Source of the DNA: Stenotrophomonas maltophilia
Lineage (GTDB): Bacteria > Pseudomonadota > Gammaproteobacteria > Xanthomonadales > Xanthomonadaceae
Reading direction: 5' to 3'
Assembly: GCF_003205835.1 (NCBI RefSeq)
Contig: NZ_CP029773.1
Location: 4,248,501-4,312,500, forward strand
DNA length: 64,000 bases
In this document: positions 7,052-15,573 of the stretch, in pieces
Numbering within the stretch: position 1 is the first letter of the stretch
Layout: every line of letters begins with the position of its first letter
Translations under genes and position numbers: made by a program
Notes under the pieces: generated by a model
What the model was told of the DNA's origin: nothing
The model's input: the letters and a program-made list of their open reading frames with translations, nothing else
Database searches by the model: none

Positions 7052-9886
7052 ATGCACCACAAGTACACCCTGCTTTCCCTGGCGGTGGGCACAGCCCTGG
7101 CCGCCGCCTGGTCGCCGGCTGCGCATGCGCAGAATGACGGCGACAAGACACCGAAGAACCTGGATCGGATCCAGGTGACCGGCTCGGCCATCCGCAGCGT
7201 GGATATCGAAACGCAGCAGCCGATCGTCGCCATCACCCGCGCGATGATCGAACAGCAGGGCTTCACCACCATCGCCGACCTGCTGCAGAACCTGACCTCC
7301 ACCGGCGCGCCGACCATCTCGCGTGCGCGCGCGTTGGCGTCCGGCGAGAACGTTGGCGGCTACTACGTCAACATCCGCAATCTGGGTGCCACGCGCACCC
7401 TGGTGCTGGTCAACGGCAAGCGGCTCGGCGCCACCACCAGCGGCCTGCAGGATCTCAGCCAGATTCCGATGAGCGCGGTGGAACGCATCGACGTGCTGAA
7501 GGACGGCGCCTCCTCGCTGTACGGCTCGGATGCAATCGCTGGCGTGGTCAACATCATCACCCGCAAGAACTACGAAGGCCTGGAAGTGTCCATGCAGCAC
7601 GGACAGTTCAGCCAGGGCGATGGCAAGGACAGCACGTTCTCGCTGGTCACCGGCGCCCGTGGGGAGCGTGGCGGATACACCCTCGCACTGGAATACCAGA
7701 AGTCAGACCCGGTGTTTGCCCGCGACCGCGAGTTCTCCCGGTACGGCGGCGCCGGCCCCAACTATCCGGGCGCGGACTGGAGCAACATCAGCCAGAACGG
7801 TTCGTGGTGCGACCCGGCGCTCTACAAGTGCAATACCGGTGACGCCGTATTCAAGACCCTCAATCGTGGTGGCGATCCAAAGAACCCGAACGACTACCAC
7901 CCGATAACGCCGGCCGAGTTCGCCAACGGCAACGAGCAGATGCACCTGCAGACCGGCATCGAGCGCCGCTCGCTGTTCCTCAGCACCGACTACGCGCTGA
8001 CCGACCAGATCAAGTTCACTGCCGACATCGGTTACAACGAGCGCACCACCGACCAGCAGATCGCGGGCTACCCGTACCAGTCGACCAAGTTCGGCACGCC
8101 GCTGGATGCGGCCAGCGTGTTCAACCCGGTCGACCACAGCATTGCGTTCAATCGCCGCCTGTGGGAGGTGCCACGCACCACCGAGAGCAAGCTGAAGTCG
8201 CTGCGGGTTGCACCCAGTCTGTCCGGCTACTTCGAGCTGGGCACCAAGACATACGACTGGGAAGTCGGCGCGTTGTTCAACCGCAATGAAGTTACAAAAA
8301 CAGGCCGTGGCGACATGAGCCTGATCGCTTCCCGGCAGGCATTGGGGCCCTCCTACCTCGATGCCAACGGTGTGGCCCGGTGTGGCACGGCGGCATCGCC
8401 GGTCTCGGGTTGCCTGGCCTGGAATCCTTTGCTGCCGTTCGGAGTCGCGGGGGCTGGCTCTCTCTCCGATCCCGAACTGCAGCGCTTCTTGTTCCCGACG
8501 TTCAACGATACCGGCATCACCAAGACCCGCAGTTACTTCGCCAACATCTCCGGCCCGGTGATCGAACTGCCCGCCGGTGACCTGTCCGTCGCGCTAGGCT
8601 ACCAGTACCGCAAGGAAGAAGGCCGCTTCGTGCCTGATGCCTTCGCCCAGTCGCGCCAGAGCACTGCACTGGGCGCCTCCACCACCGCCGGTGACTACAG
8701 CCTCAACGAGTTCTTCGCTGAAGTGAACGTGCCGATCCTGCGCGACCTGCCGTTCGCCAAGGAACTGACCGTGAACCTGGCTACGCGCTACTCCGACTAC
8801 AGCAACTTCGGCAGCACCACCAATTCCAAGGCGAGCTTCGCCTGGCGTCCGATCGAAGAGCTCATGATCCGCGGCACCTTCGCCGAAGGCTTCCGCGCAC
8901 CGAGCATCTCCGATCTGTATGGCGGCCTGGGCACCAGCTTCGAAACCTATGTCGACCCGTGCGGCATCGGCGCCACCAACAGCGTCAACGGCAACGCTGC
9001 CTGCAACGCTGCCGGCGTCCCGCTGGGCTACCAGCAGCTGAACCAGAGCCTGAAGCCCTGCGCCAGCTATCCGTGCGCCACGCCTGACGAGTTCACCACC
9101 GGCTCCGATCCGAAGCTGCGCCCGGAAGAGTCCAAGAGCAAGACCGTGGGCGTGGTCTGGAGCCCGCGCTGGGTCGACGGGCTGGACATCAACCTCGACT
9201 GGTACAGCTACAAGATCACCAACATGATCATCCAGGACAGCGTCGACCGTATCCTGCGTGACTGCTACGTGCTCGGCAACGCGTCGCGCTGCGGCAGCGT
9301 CAAGCGCGCTGGCGATGGCCACATCACCAGCATGTTCTACGGCCTGGCCAATCTGGGCTCGATGGAAACCGAAGGCTGGGACCTGGGCATCCGCTACCGC
9401 CTGCCCGAGTTCTCGTTCGGCCGCTTCACCATTGACCTGCAGAACAGCTATGTCTCCAAGTACGACGAGCAGAACCAGAATTCGGCCGGCGATACGATCA
9501 TGATGGGCCGGATCGGCCAGCCGGGTATTTCCCGCCTGCGCTCGAACCTGGGCGTGAACTGGCAGCTCGGCAACTTCAGCACGCAGTACACCGTGCGCTA
9601 CTACTCCGGCATGGTGGAAAACTGCGTACCGAACCGTCCTTGCACCCTGCCCGACCGCTACGCCTACGGTGAACCGGATGCCCTGCGCAAGGTCGGTTCG
9701 AATGCCTTCCACGACATCCAGGTCAGCTACAAGCTGCCGTGGGATGGCACCGTGGCGCTGGGTTCGAACAACGTGTTCAACCACCAGGGCCCGATCATGT
9801 TCTCCAAGCCGTCCAGCTCCTTCCCCTACTACGGTGGCTTCGATATCGGCCGCACCGTGTACGTGAAGTACTCGCAGCGCTTCTGA
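7052..9886 (+). CDS. TonB-dependent outer-membrane receptor
   Basis: A 944-residue active-transport channel of the outer membrane, energised by TonB. It has a signal peptide (HKYTLLSLAVGTALAAAWSPAAHA), a TonB-box region near IQVTGSAI, a plug domain (about 45-165; VERIDVLKDGASSLYGSDAIAGVVNIITR is the classical plug signature), then a 22-strand barrel ending YVKYSQRF with terminal Phe. Two Cys-rich extracellular loops (SWCDPALYKCNTG; CGIGATNSVNGNAACNAAG) are typical of the large xanthomonad receptors. GGAGAGAG precedes the ATG. The ligand is not evident; no carbohydrate or siderophore genes flank it. A 13-bp hairpin follows the gene. Confidence 0.92.
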   Translation: MHHKYTLLSLAVGTALAAAWSPAAHAQNDGDKTPKNLDRIQVTGSAIRSVDIETQQPIVAITRAMIEQQGFTTIADLLQNLTSTGAPTISRARALASGENVGGYYVNIRNLGATRTLVLVNGKRLGATTSGLQDLSQIPMSAVERIDVLKDGASSLYGSDAIAGVVNIITRKNYEGLEVSMQHGQFSQGDGKDSTFSLVTGARGERGGYTLALEYQKSDPVFARDREFSRYGGAGPNYPGADWSNISQNGSWCDPALYKCNTGDAVFKTLNRGGDPKNPNDYHPITPAEFANGNEQMHLQTGIERRSLFLSTDYALTDQIKFTADIGYNERTTDQQIAGYPYQSTKFGTPLDAASVFNPVDHSIAFNRRLWEVPRTTESKLKSLRVAPSLSGYFELGTKTYDWEVGALFNRNEVTKTGRGDMSLIASRQALGPSYLDANGVARCGTAASPVSGCLAWNPLLPFGVAGAGSLSDPELQRFLFPTFNDTGITKTRSYFANISGPVIELPAGDLSVALGYQYRKEEGRFVPDAFAQSRQSTALGASTTAGDYSLNEFFAEVNVPILRDLPFAKELTVNLATRYSDYSNFGSTTNSKASFAWRPIEELMIRGTFAEGFRAPSISDLYGGLGTSFETYVDPCGIGATNSVNGNAACNAAGVPLGYQQLNQSLKPCASYPCATPDEFTTGSDPKLRPEESKSKTVGVVWSPRWVDGLDINLDWYSYKITNMIIQDSVDRILRDCYVLGNASRCGSVKRAGDGHITSMFYGLANLGSMETEGWDLGIRYRLPEFSFGRFTIDLQNSYVSKYDEQNQNSAGDTIMMGRIGQPGISRLRSNLGVNWQLGNFSTQYTVRYYSGMVENCVPNRPCTLPDRYAYGEPDALRKVGSNAFHDIQVSYKLPWDGTVALGSNNVFNHQGPIMFSKPSSSFPYYGGFDIGRTVYVKYSQRF

Positions 9887-9902
9887 CGGGCATGTCCGTG
9901 CT

Positions 9903-9935
9903 CGTGGCCGGCGGAAGGGGAGTCCGCCGGCCACG
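9903..9935 (+). terminator. Hairpin downstream of the TonB-dependent receptor
   Basis: CGTGGCCGGCGGA (9903-9915) pairs perfectly with TCCGCCGGCCACG (9923-9935), loop AGGGGAG. There is no T run, so it may act as an mRNA-stabilising or Rho-linked structure. Confidence 0.5.
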
Positions 9936-10143
9936 ATGCACACCGCCTCCACCCAATCTCCATTGTTCTTCGACGGAATCTCCAAGGTTCCCGGCAACAC
10001 TGATGTCATGACGGCTGAGGAGCAGGACCGCATGGATTGCCACGCGCCCCGACACTGCACGTCCGTCTCCAGGTTCACCACTGAATGTGAAGGTGCGGCC
10101 GGGTTCCGATGTTCCGGTCGTACCGCCGCAAGGGAAGTACGAG

Positions 10144-11172
10144 ATGACGACGGCAGTTCGCACCGGCCTGACCGACCTGGTCGCTGACGCGCAGCGGTAC
10201 CTGCGCAGGATTCTCCCGGGGCTTGCCTCGGCGGTGCATCCACTTGCTTCATCGCATGCCATTCCACACGCCATGGCATCGCGTTACCACCTCGCCGGGC
10301 TGATGCTTTACGGGGAAACCCCCGCCATGCTCGCCGTGGCCCGCGAACCGGGCGAATCCAGCACCCGCGTTATCCAGGATGTGCGCTGCCTGCGCTCTGC
10401 AGCGAATGCACTGGTGCTGTACGTCTCGCCCTATCTCACGCCGACCCAGCGCCGCTTCCTGGTCGAGAACCACATCGACTTCGTGGTCCCGCACACTCAG
10501 TTGTTCGCGCCCAGCCTGGCCATTGAGTTCCGCGACGACCCCGATCATGAGAAGAAGGCCATCTCGCTGCTGCCTTCGGCGCAGGCCGTGCTGATCCATG
10601 TGCTGCTGAGCGGCCAGTCGCGCTGGTGGTCACCGCGCGAGATCAGTGCCGTCGCCGGCTACACCTCGATGACGGCGTCGCGCCTGTCTGCCGAACTGGT
10701 CGGTCGCGGCCTGGTCGAGCGCTCCACCGGTGGCCGCGAGCGCTTCCTGAAGCTGGCCGGCAACCGCGACGAGGTCTGGGCCAGGGCACAGCCGTTCCTG
10801 CGTTCCCCCATCCTGAAGGAAGTGGATGTCTGCTGGGGCCCGACCGCCGAGGCACTCCGCGATGCGGGGCATCCGGCGCCGACGGCAGGCCTCGACGCGC
10901 TTGCTGAAACGTCACCGCCCCCGATCGGTGGCACCCGCGCACTGCACATCGATGCGTGGCGCCTGCTGGGCGCACTTCCCCTGCCCGGTCCGGACTGCCT
11001 CCAGAGCGCACGGCTGCAGATCTGGGCCTATCCGCCGGCATTCACCAGTATTGGCGATGTGGTGGACCCTCTTTCGCTGTATCTCAGCCTGCAGGGCAAA
11101 CGCGGCCATGATGCAGACGCGCTGCAACAGCGGGTGGAACAGGCGCTGAGCGGAGACACGTATCCCGCATGA
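10144..11172 (+). CDS. Winged-helix DNA-binding protein, AbiEi-like architecture
   Basis: A 342-residue protein starting at ATG 10144 behind AAGGGAAG; a GTG at 10087 would add 19 residues. The mid-region SPREISAVAGYTSMTASRLS (near 165-185), followed by VERSTGGRERFL, reads as a winged helix-turn-helix. The C-terminal VVDPLSLYLSL...ALQQRVEQAL resembles the end of AbiEi-type type IV antitoxins, which repress transcription. No AbiEii-type nucleotidyltransferase partner is adjacent, so a toxin-antitoxin role is not supported. It sits 257 bases behind the TonB-dependent receptor and may regulate it. Assignment is by architecture only. Confidence 0.5.
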   Translation: MTTAVRTGLTDLVADAQRYLRRILPGLASAVHPLASSHAIPHAMASRYHLAGLMLYGETPAMLAVAREPGESSTRVIQDVRCLRSAANALVLYVSPYLTPTQRRFLVENHIDFVVPHTQLFAPSLAIEFRDDPDHEKKAISLLPSAQAVLIHVLLSGQSRWWSPREISAVAGYTSMTASRLSAELVGRGLVERSTGGRERFLKLAGNRDEVWARAQPFLRSPILKEVDVCWGPTAEALRDAGHPAPTAGLDALAETSPPPIGGTRALHIDAWRLLGALPLPGPDCLQSARLQIWAYPPAFTSIGDVVDPLSLYLSLQGKRGHDADALQQRVEQALSGDTYPA

Positions 11173-11180
11173 CCGAAGCC

Positions 11181-12074
11181 CTATGCGGGCTGCTCGCTCG
11201 GCACTGCAGCAGCGCGCCTGGCGCTGTACTCGGCGAACACCACGCCGGACACCGCCAGCAGGCCACCGCCCAGTACCCAGCCACTGAGCGATTCTCCCAG
11301 CAGCAGTACAGCCAGTGCGGCGGTCACGATCGGCACCAGGTTGAAGAAGCCAGAGACGCGCGCAGCGCCCAGGCGTGACAGTCCGGTCATCCAGGTCAGC
11401 GGCGCCAGGATCGAAGCGCACACGGCGGCGAAGCCGATGCAGCCGACCGCCGTGAGGTTATTCACCCCGGTGCCGACCAGCAGCTGTACCGGCAACAGGA
11501 TCAGCGATGCAGCGGTGGCCTGCAGGAACAGCGACTCCAGCACCGACAGCGGAATCTTCCAGCGCTGCATCAGCACGTTGTAGGCGGCGAACGCCAATGC
11601 ACCGATCAGCATGATCGCGTCGCCGCGGTTCAGGCCCTGCGCTGCCAAGCGCGCCAGGTCGCCCTGCGAGACCACCGCCACCACACCGGCAGTGGAGATC
11701 ACCGCGCCAAGAATGGAAGTGCCTCGCACCGGATGGCCCATGAACACGCGCGACAGCGCCAGCGCGATCAACGGAATCAGCGCCTGGATCACCCCCATGT
11801 TGGTGGCCGAGGTGAAGTGCGCCGCATAGTAGGCCAGGCACTGGTACATCACCCCACCCAGGCAGCCCAGCACCAGGAAGCGCCCGAGATTGGCGCGCAC
11901 GGTCGGCAGGTTTTCGCGCAGACGTGGCAGCGCGAACGGCAGCAGGACCACCGCCGCGACCAGCCAGCGGAAGAAGCCGATGTCGATGGGGCCGACCGAG
12001 CCCGAGGCGAGCTTGGTGACAATGGTGTTCGCGCCCCACAGCAGGCAGGCGAGGATCGGGAAAAGATAGTTCAC
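11181..12074 (-). CDS. EamA/DMT-family permease
   Basis: A 297-residue, 10-segment drug/metabolite transporter with two EamA repeats (about 1-135 and 150-290): LFPILACLLWGANTIVTK opens repeat 1 and DAIMLIGALAFAAYNVLMQRW opens repeat 2. Such proteins export amino acids, amines or metabolites across the inner membrane. It is divergent from an AraC-type regulator, the common arrangement of inducible exporters. Its 3' end nearly meets the winged-helix gene on the other strand. The substrate is unknown. Confidence 0.85.
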   Translation of the reverse strand: MNYLFPILACLLWGANTIVTKLASGSVGPIDIGFFRWLVAAVVLLPFALPRLRENLPTVRANLGRFLVLGCLGGVMYQCLAYYAAHFTSATNMGVIQALIPLIALALSRVFMGHPVRGTSILGAVISTAGVVAVVSQGDLARLAAQGLNRGDAIMLIGALAFAAYNVLMQRWKIPLSVLESLFLQATAASLILLPVQLLVGTGVNNLTAVGCIGFAAVCASILAPLTWMTGLSRLGAARVSGFFNLVPIVTAALAVLLLGESLSGWVLGGGLLAVSGVVFAEYSARRAAAVPSEQPA

Positions 12075-12139
12075 GGAACGCGGGTGTACGTGGGGGATTG
12101 CCCAGCGTACGCTTGGCGTATATCGAGGACATCCTGAAA

Positions 12140-12943
12140 ATGCGCCACTCCGACCCCGGCTTGCGGCAACCGATGGAGCCGATCCCCACCTTCCGCGAAC
12201 TGCCTGGCCCGATCTACTTCCGGCAGGGTGCGATGGAACCCACAGACTGGGGGACGCACAGCCATCCGTGGGGCCAGTTCAACTTTGTCGCACAGGGTGT
12301 GATGGAGATGAAGATCGACGGCGAGTGGATGGTGTCCCCGCCGCACTACGCGATCTGGATTCCACCGGGGATGGCCCACTACTCGCGCAACCGCTCGCAG
12401 CTGGCCTATCGCTCGGCCTATCTGTCGCCGGCCTTGTCACGCCGGTTGCCTGATCGCTGCCGTGCACTGGAAGTCAGCCCGCTGCTGCGCGAGCTGCTGC
12501 ACGAACTGGCACGGCAGGGCGTGACCGATCCGCGGACGCCGGCCCATCGGCGCATGGCCACCGTGGTCATCGACCAGATCGTCAATGCGGCCGTACTGCC
12601 CAGCTTCCTGCCGATCGCCAGCAGCGATGCACTGAAGCAGGTGATGGCGTACATGGAGAAACACCTGTCGGTGGCCGAATCGGTTGCCGAAATCGCGCAG
12701 CGGCACCACATGAGCGTGCGCAAGCTGGAGCGCATGGCACGTAGCGAGCTGGGCATGTCGCTCGGTGACTGGCGTGGACGGGTGAAGTTCGTGCGCGCCA
12801 CCGAGGCGCTGTGCACCCGCCGGCCGATCAGCCGGATCGCCGAGGAGCTGGGCTATTCCGGCGTCAGCGCCTTCGCTGAGATGTTCAAGCGGCACGCGCA
12901 GTGCACACCGGATCAGTACCGGAAGCTGCATCGGGCGGGGTGA
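12140..12943 (+). CDS. AraC-family transcriptional regulator
   Basis: A 267-residue regulator. A cupin-like sensing domain covers about 1-110 (HSHPWGQFNFVAQGVMEMKIDGEWMVSPP has the His and Gly pattern of AraC N-terminal cupins). A double helix-turn-helix covers about 165-265 (ESVAEIAQRHHMSVRKLERM and ISRIAEELGYSGVSAFAEMFKR). ATG 12140 is chosen because GAGGA lies about 10 bases upstream; a TTG further upstream is possible. Divergent from the EamA permease, which it likely controls. The inducer is unknown. Confidence 0.87.
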   Translation: MRHSDPGLRQPMEPIPTFRELPGPIYFRQGAMEPTDWGTHSHPWGQFNFVAQGVMEMKIDGEWMVSPPHYAIWIPPGMAHYSRNRSQLAYRSAYLSPALSRRLPDRCRALEVSPLLRELLHELARQGVTDPRTPAHRRMATVVIDQIVNAAVLPSFLPIASSDALKQVMAYMEKHLSVAESVAEIAQRHHMSVRKLERMARSELGMSLGDWRGRVKFVRATEALCTRRPISRIAEELGYSGVSAFAEMFKRHAQCTPDQYRKLHRAG

Positions 12944-12950
12944 GGGCGGC

Positions 12951-13367
12951 CTAGAGAGCGATCAGCAGGTCCGCAAGCAGCCTCGGCAGGAACAAGGCGG
13001 CCAGAACGCAGGCGAACAGGATGAGAATGACCTTTGCCGTCAATGGGCGACGGCGGGGATTGCTGAAATAGAGGTGCAGATCGCGCAGTTCATCTTCCAG
13101 TCCCCTCCGCACGCCTGCGTTCTGTGTACCGGGTTCGAGCAGCTGGCGCTCAAGCGCCTTCAGGCGCTTCATCAGTTCACGCGGTGGTGTAGCCCGCAGG
13201 ATCAGCTGATTGAGCTCCTGAAGCCGGCGCGACTGCGGCATCAGCGCTGCCACGAGATCATCCGGCGGAAGCTGTGAGACCCATCGCTGGGCGTCCGCAT
13301 CCATCTCAGCCTGCAGCACATCGCGTTGCTGCTGCAGTTCGGCCAGGGAAGTGCGGCGCTGCCACAT
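12951..13367 (-). CDS. Coiled-coil protein with C-terminal membrane anchor, unknown
   Basis: About 138 residues: a charged helical N-terminal region (SLAELQQQRDVLQAEMDADAQRW, then RRLQELNQLI and LMKRLKALERQLLEPG) predicted to form coiled coil, followed by one C-terminal hydrophobic segment (KVILILFACVLAALFLPRLLADLLIAL). It looks like a tail-anchored inner-membrane protein. The start is uncertain: ATG 13367 has no Shine-Dalgarno on this strand, while a TACACT box about 30 bases upstream could give a short leader. No family recognised. The 3' end lies 7 bases from the convergent AraC gene. Confidence 0.55.
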   Translation of the reverse strand: MWQRRTSLAELQQQRDVLQAEMDADAQRWVSQLPPDDLVAALMPQSRRLQELNQLILRATPPRELMKRLKALERQLLEPGTQNAGVRRGLEDELRDLHLYFSNPRRRPLTAKVILILFACVLAALFLPRLLADLLIAL

Positions 13368-13494
13368 GAGGAGGCACAGGAGTGGTGGGTGGGGGGCAGT
13401 GTATCGCCCGCCGTCCCGGGAAGGGTGTCGATTTCCCGCCCCGTCGTTCGTCGGAACAGGAAAGGCAGGCCCTTCGACCTGCAGGAGTGCCACG

Positions 13495-14136
13495 ATGTGC
13501 CCGATCCTCACCGCCTTCGCTACTTCCCCGGACCGCGGCCAGGGCCTGGCCCGTGACATGCGCGTGCGCTGGGCGCTGGAGGAGCTGGGCGTGCCCTACA
13601 ACGTGCAGCTGCTCGGCTTTGCCGAGCTGAAGCAGCCCGCGCACCTGGCCCGCAACCCCTTCGGGCAGATCCCCACCTGGCAGGACGGCGGCCAGGTCCT
13701 GTTCGAATCCGGCGCGATCGTGCTGTACCTGGCCGAGCAGCATGCCGGCCTGCTTCCTGCTGATCCAGATGCACGCATGCGCGCGATCATGTGGGTGTTC
13801 GCTGCATTGAATACGGTGGAGCCGCCCATCGTCGAGCGCTCGATGGCCTGGGTGCTGGAGCGCGAACAGCCCTGGTATGCGCAGCGCCTGCCGATGCTCG
13901 ATGAGCGTGTGCGTATGCGGCTGGCGCAGCTGTCCGCCTGGTTGGGATCGGCGTTGTGGCTGGAGGGCGAGTTCAGCGCCGGCGACCTGATGATGGTTTC
14001 GGTGCTGCTGCGCCTGAAGAGCAGCGGCCTCCTCGATGAGTACCCGCAGGTGGTGGCCTATGTGGGCCGTGCAACGCAGCGCCCCGCCTACCAGCGTGCG
14101 TTTGCTGCGCAGCTGGCGGTGTTCCAGAACGCCTGA
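13495..14136 (+). CDS. Glutathione S-transferase family protein
   Basis: A 213-residue cytosolic GST. The N-terminal thioredoxin fold (RDMRVRWALEELGVPYNVQLLG, then NPFGQIPTW and LFESGAIVLYLAEQH with the conserved ES that binds glutathione) is followed by an all-helical C-terminal domain (SAGDLMMVSVLLRL near 160). The start at 13495 is fixed by GCAGGAG; a longer upstream frame is noncoding. It conjugates or reduces electrophiles using glutathione; the actual substrate is unknown. Monocistronic. Confidence 0.88.
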   Translation: MCPILTAFATSPDRGQGLARDMRVRWALEELGVPYNVQLLGFAELKQPAHLARNPFGQIPTWQDGGQVLFESGAIVLYLAEQHAGLLPADPDARMRAIMWVFAALNTVEPPIVERSMAWVLEREQPWYAQRLPMLDERVRMRLAQLSAWLGSALWLEGEFSAGDLMMVSVLLRLKSSGLLDEYPQVVAYVGRATQRPAYQRAFAAQLAVFQNA

Positions 14137-14157
14137 CGCTACGCCCTTGGGCAGGCT

Positions 14158-14565
14158 TCAGTGCAGACTACGCCGACATGCGGCCTGCACCAGCATCAGC
14201 TGCGCCACCAGGATCAGCATCGCGCAACCTGACAGCAGCCACGGGTCGATATACCACTGCGCGTTGAAGCTGAAATCTCCGGCGGAAATGCGCTTCCAGC
14301 CGTTGAAGTGCTGCATCGCCGCGACCATGAACGCGAAGCCACCCGCGGTGTACGACAACCACGGCACGATGAGGCCGCCCGGTCGCGCGAACAGCGTCAG
14401 CACACCCAGCACGCCGATGACCGTGCGCTGCACGCGGCAGTACGGGCAGACATAGGCCATCCCGCTCCATTCCACCGCCCAGGCCAGCAGGCTGACCAGC
14501 ACGGCCGCGCCTGCGGCTGTGTACAGGACTTTCGGCGTGATCGTCATGCCACCCTCGTGTGCCAT
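14158..14565 (-). CDS. Four-helix inner-membrane protein with CPYC motif
   Basis: A 135-residue protein with four predicted membrane helices (TPKVLYTAAGAAVLVSLLAWAV; VIGVLGVLTLFA; TAGGFAFMVAAM; DPWLLSGCAMLILVAQLMLVQ). Between helices 1 and 2 it carries YVCPYCRVQR, a CxxC in a position that recalls DsbB or vitamin-K-reductase-like redox proteins, although the second Cys pair of DsbB is absent. ATG 14565 is chosen for AAGGAGC upstream. A redox role is inferred only from the CxxC. The convergent neighbour is a GST gene. Confidence 0.6.
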   Translation of the reverse strand: MAHEGGMTITPKVLYTAAGAAVLVSLLAWAVEWSGMAYVCPYCRVQRTVIGVLGVLTLFARPGGLIVPWLSYTAGGFAFMVAAMQHFNGWKRISAGDFSFNAQWYIDPWLLSGCAMLILVAQLMLVQAACRRSLH

Positions 14566-14606
14566 CCCGTGCTCCTTGGTTGAAAGACCCGGGCAGGGTA
14601 GCAGTG

Positions 14607-14649
14607 CCGCAGCCTCATCCCTTCTTGGCCGCAGCCTCATCCCTTCTTG
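14607..14649. repeat. 22-bp tandem duplication over the H-NS-like stop codon
   Basis: CCGCAGCCTCATCCCTTCTTG occurs at 14607-14627 and again at 14629-14649 (period 22). The second copy contains the stop and last codons (KKG) of the H-NS-like gene; the first is a non-coding duplicate just downstream of the stop. Confidence 0.9.
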
Positions 14650-15056
14650 ATGACGGTCCGCTTGCCGATGGTGCTGGTCTTGCCAGCGGTCGGCCTGGCC
14701 AAGCCAGGAATCAGGAAATCGGTCGCCTTGTGGCCCATCGACACCTTGGACGCCAACCAGCGCGGCATGCGTCCGCGACCGGTCCAGGTCAGGCGCTTGT
14801 ATTCCGGGTCGCGATACTTGGGCGCGACTTTGCCGGATTTCCGGCGGGCGGGCTTGCGGGCGGGCGCAGGTGTTTCCGAGGCTTCGCCACCGAAGAGTTC
14901 TTCGAGGGTGTAACCGGCCTCCGCCGCGGCGGCCTTCAACATCCGCCGCACCGCGCTGGCCGGGCGGCGGCTGGAAATGAGCTGTTTCCGCTGTTCAGCG
15001 GCAACCACCAAGGCGCCCAGCTCCCGAAGGCTGAGCGATTCAATATCGATCGTCAT
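14637..15056 (-). CDS. H-NS family nucleoid protein
   Basis: A 139-residue DNA-binding protein. The N-terminal helical oligomerisation part (SLRELGALVVAAEQRKQLISS...) and the C-terminal H-NS motif TWTGRGRMPRWL (about 95-106) identify the family; here that motif is followed by an unusual basic tail (GKTSTIGKRTVIKKG). A Lys/Arg/Pro-rich linker (APARKPARRKSGKVAPKY) joins the two. It silences AT-rich, often foreign DNA and shapes the nucleoid. Start 15056 is preceded by CAGGAG. Its last codons are duplicated in the 22-bp repeat. Confidence 0.85.
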   Translation of the reverse strand: MTIDIESLSLRELGALVVAAEQRKQLISSRRPASAVRRMLKAAAAEAGYTLEELFGGEASETPAPARKPARRKSGKVAPKYRDPEYKRLTWTGRGRMPRWLASKVSMGHKATDFLIPGLARPTAGKTSTIGKRTVIKKG

Positions 15057-15174
15057 GGTGGAAAGGTCTCCTGCGGGCGGCCAGCTGTCAAGGCGCCTTG
15101 CCCGGTACGTAGACACGGGCTTCACTGCCGGTGGGCTCCGATCGCCTTCGCCAGCCATCTCCGAGGAACCCGAC

Positions 15175-15567
15175 GTGAGCAACTCACCGCATTCGCTCGC
15201 CTACCTGCTTGCGCGCATACTGCTGATGGCACTGTTCCTGGTATCCGGCATCGGCAAGCTCGGCGACCTCAACGGTACCCAGGGCTACATGGAAGCCATG
15301 GGGGTACCCGGCATCCTGCTGTGGCCCACCATCGCCTTCGAGATCGGCAGCGGCCTGTGCATCCTGCTGGGCTTCCAGACCCGGCTGGTGTCGGTCGTGC
15401 TGGCAGGCTTCAGCCTGGTCACCGCCTTCATCTTCCACCACAACGTTGCCGACCCGACCCAGCAGATCATGTTCCTGAAGAATCTGGGGTTGGCCGGTGG
15501 GTTCCTGCTGCTGGCCTGCACCGGGGCCGGGCGGTACAGCATTGATGGGCGCGGGCGGCGTGGGTGA
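15175..15567 (+). CDS. DoxX-family membrane protein
   Basis: A 130-residue inner-membrane protein with four helices. Family signs are LARILLMALFLVSGIGKLGD (N-terminal DoxX signature), GVPGILLWPTIAFEIGSGLCILLGF, TAFIFHH and FLKNLGLAGGFLLL. The GTG start at 15175 follows GAGGA; longer upstream readings overlap the divergent H-NS-like gene and are unlikely. DoxX proteins are linked to redox or respiratory functions and small-molecule detoxification, with no fixed reaction. Convergent with the GlxA-type regulator. Confidence 0.85.
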   Translation: MSNSPHSLAYLLARILLMALFLVSGIGKLGDLNGTQGYMEAMGVPGILLWPTIAFEIGSGLCILLGFQTRLVSVVLAGFSLVTAFIFHHNVADPTQQIMFLKNLGLAGGFLLLACTGAGRYSIDGRGRRG

Positions 15568-15573
15568 TGTTCA

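Noticed and set aside
10144..11172. Type IV toxin-antitoxin system
   Set aside because: No adjacent AbiEii-like nucleotidyltransferase on either side.
14158..14640. Longer version of the CPYC protein starting at 14640
   Set aside because: The extra 25 residues come from the duplicated H-NS tail sequence and lack a ribosome site; the ATG at 14565 has AAGGAG.
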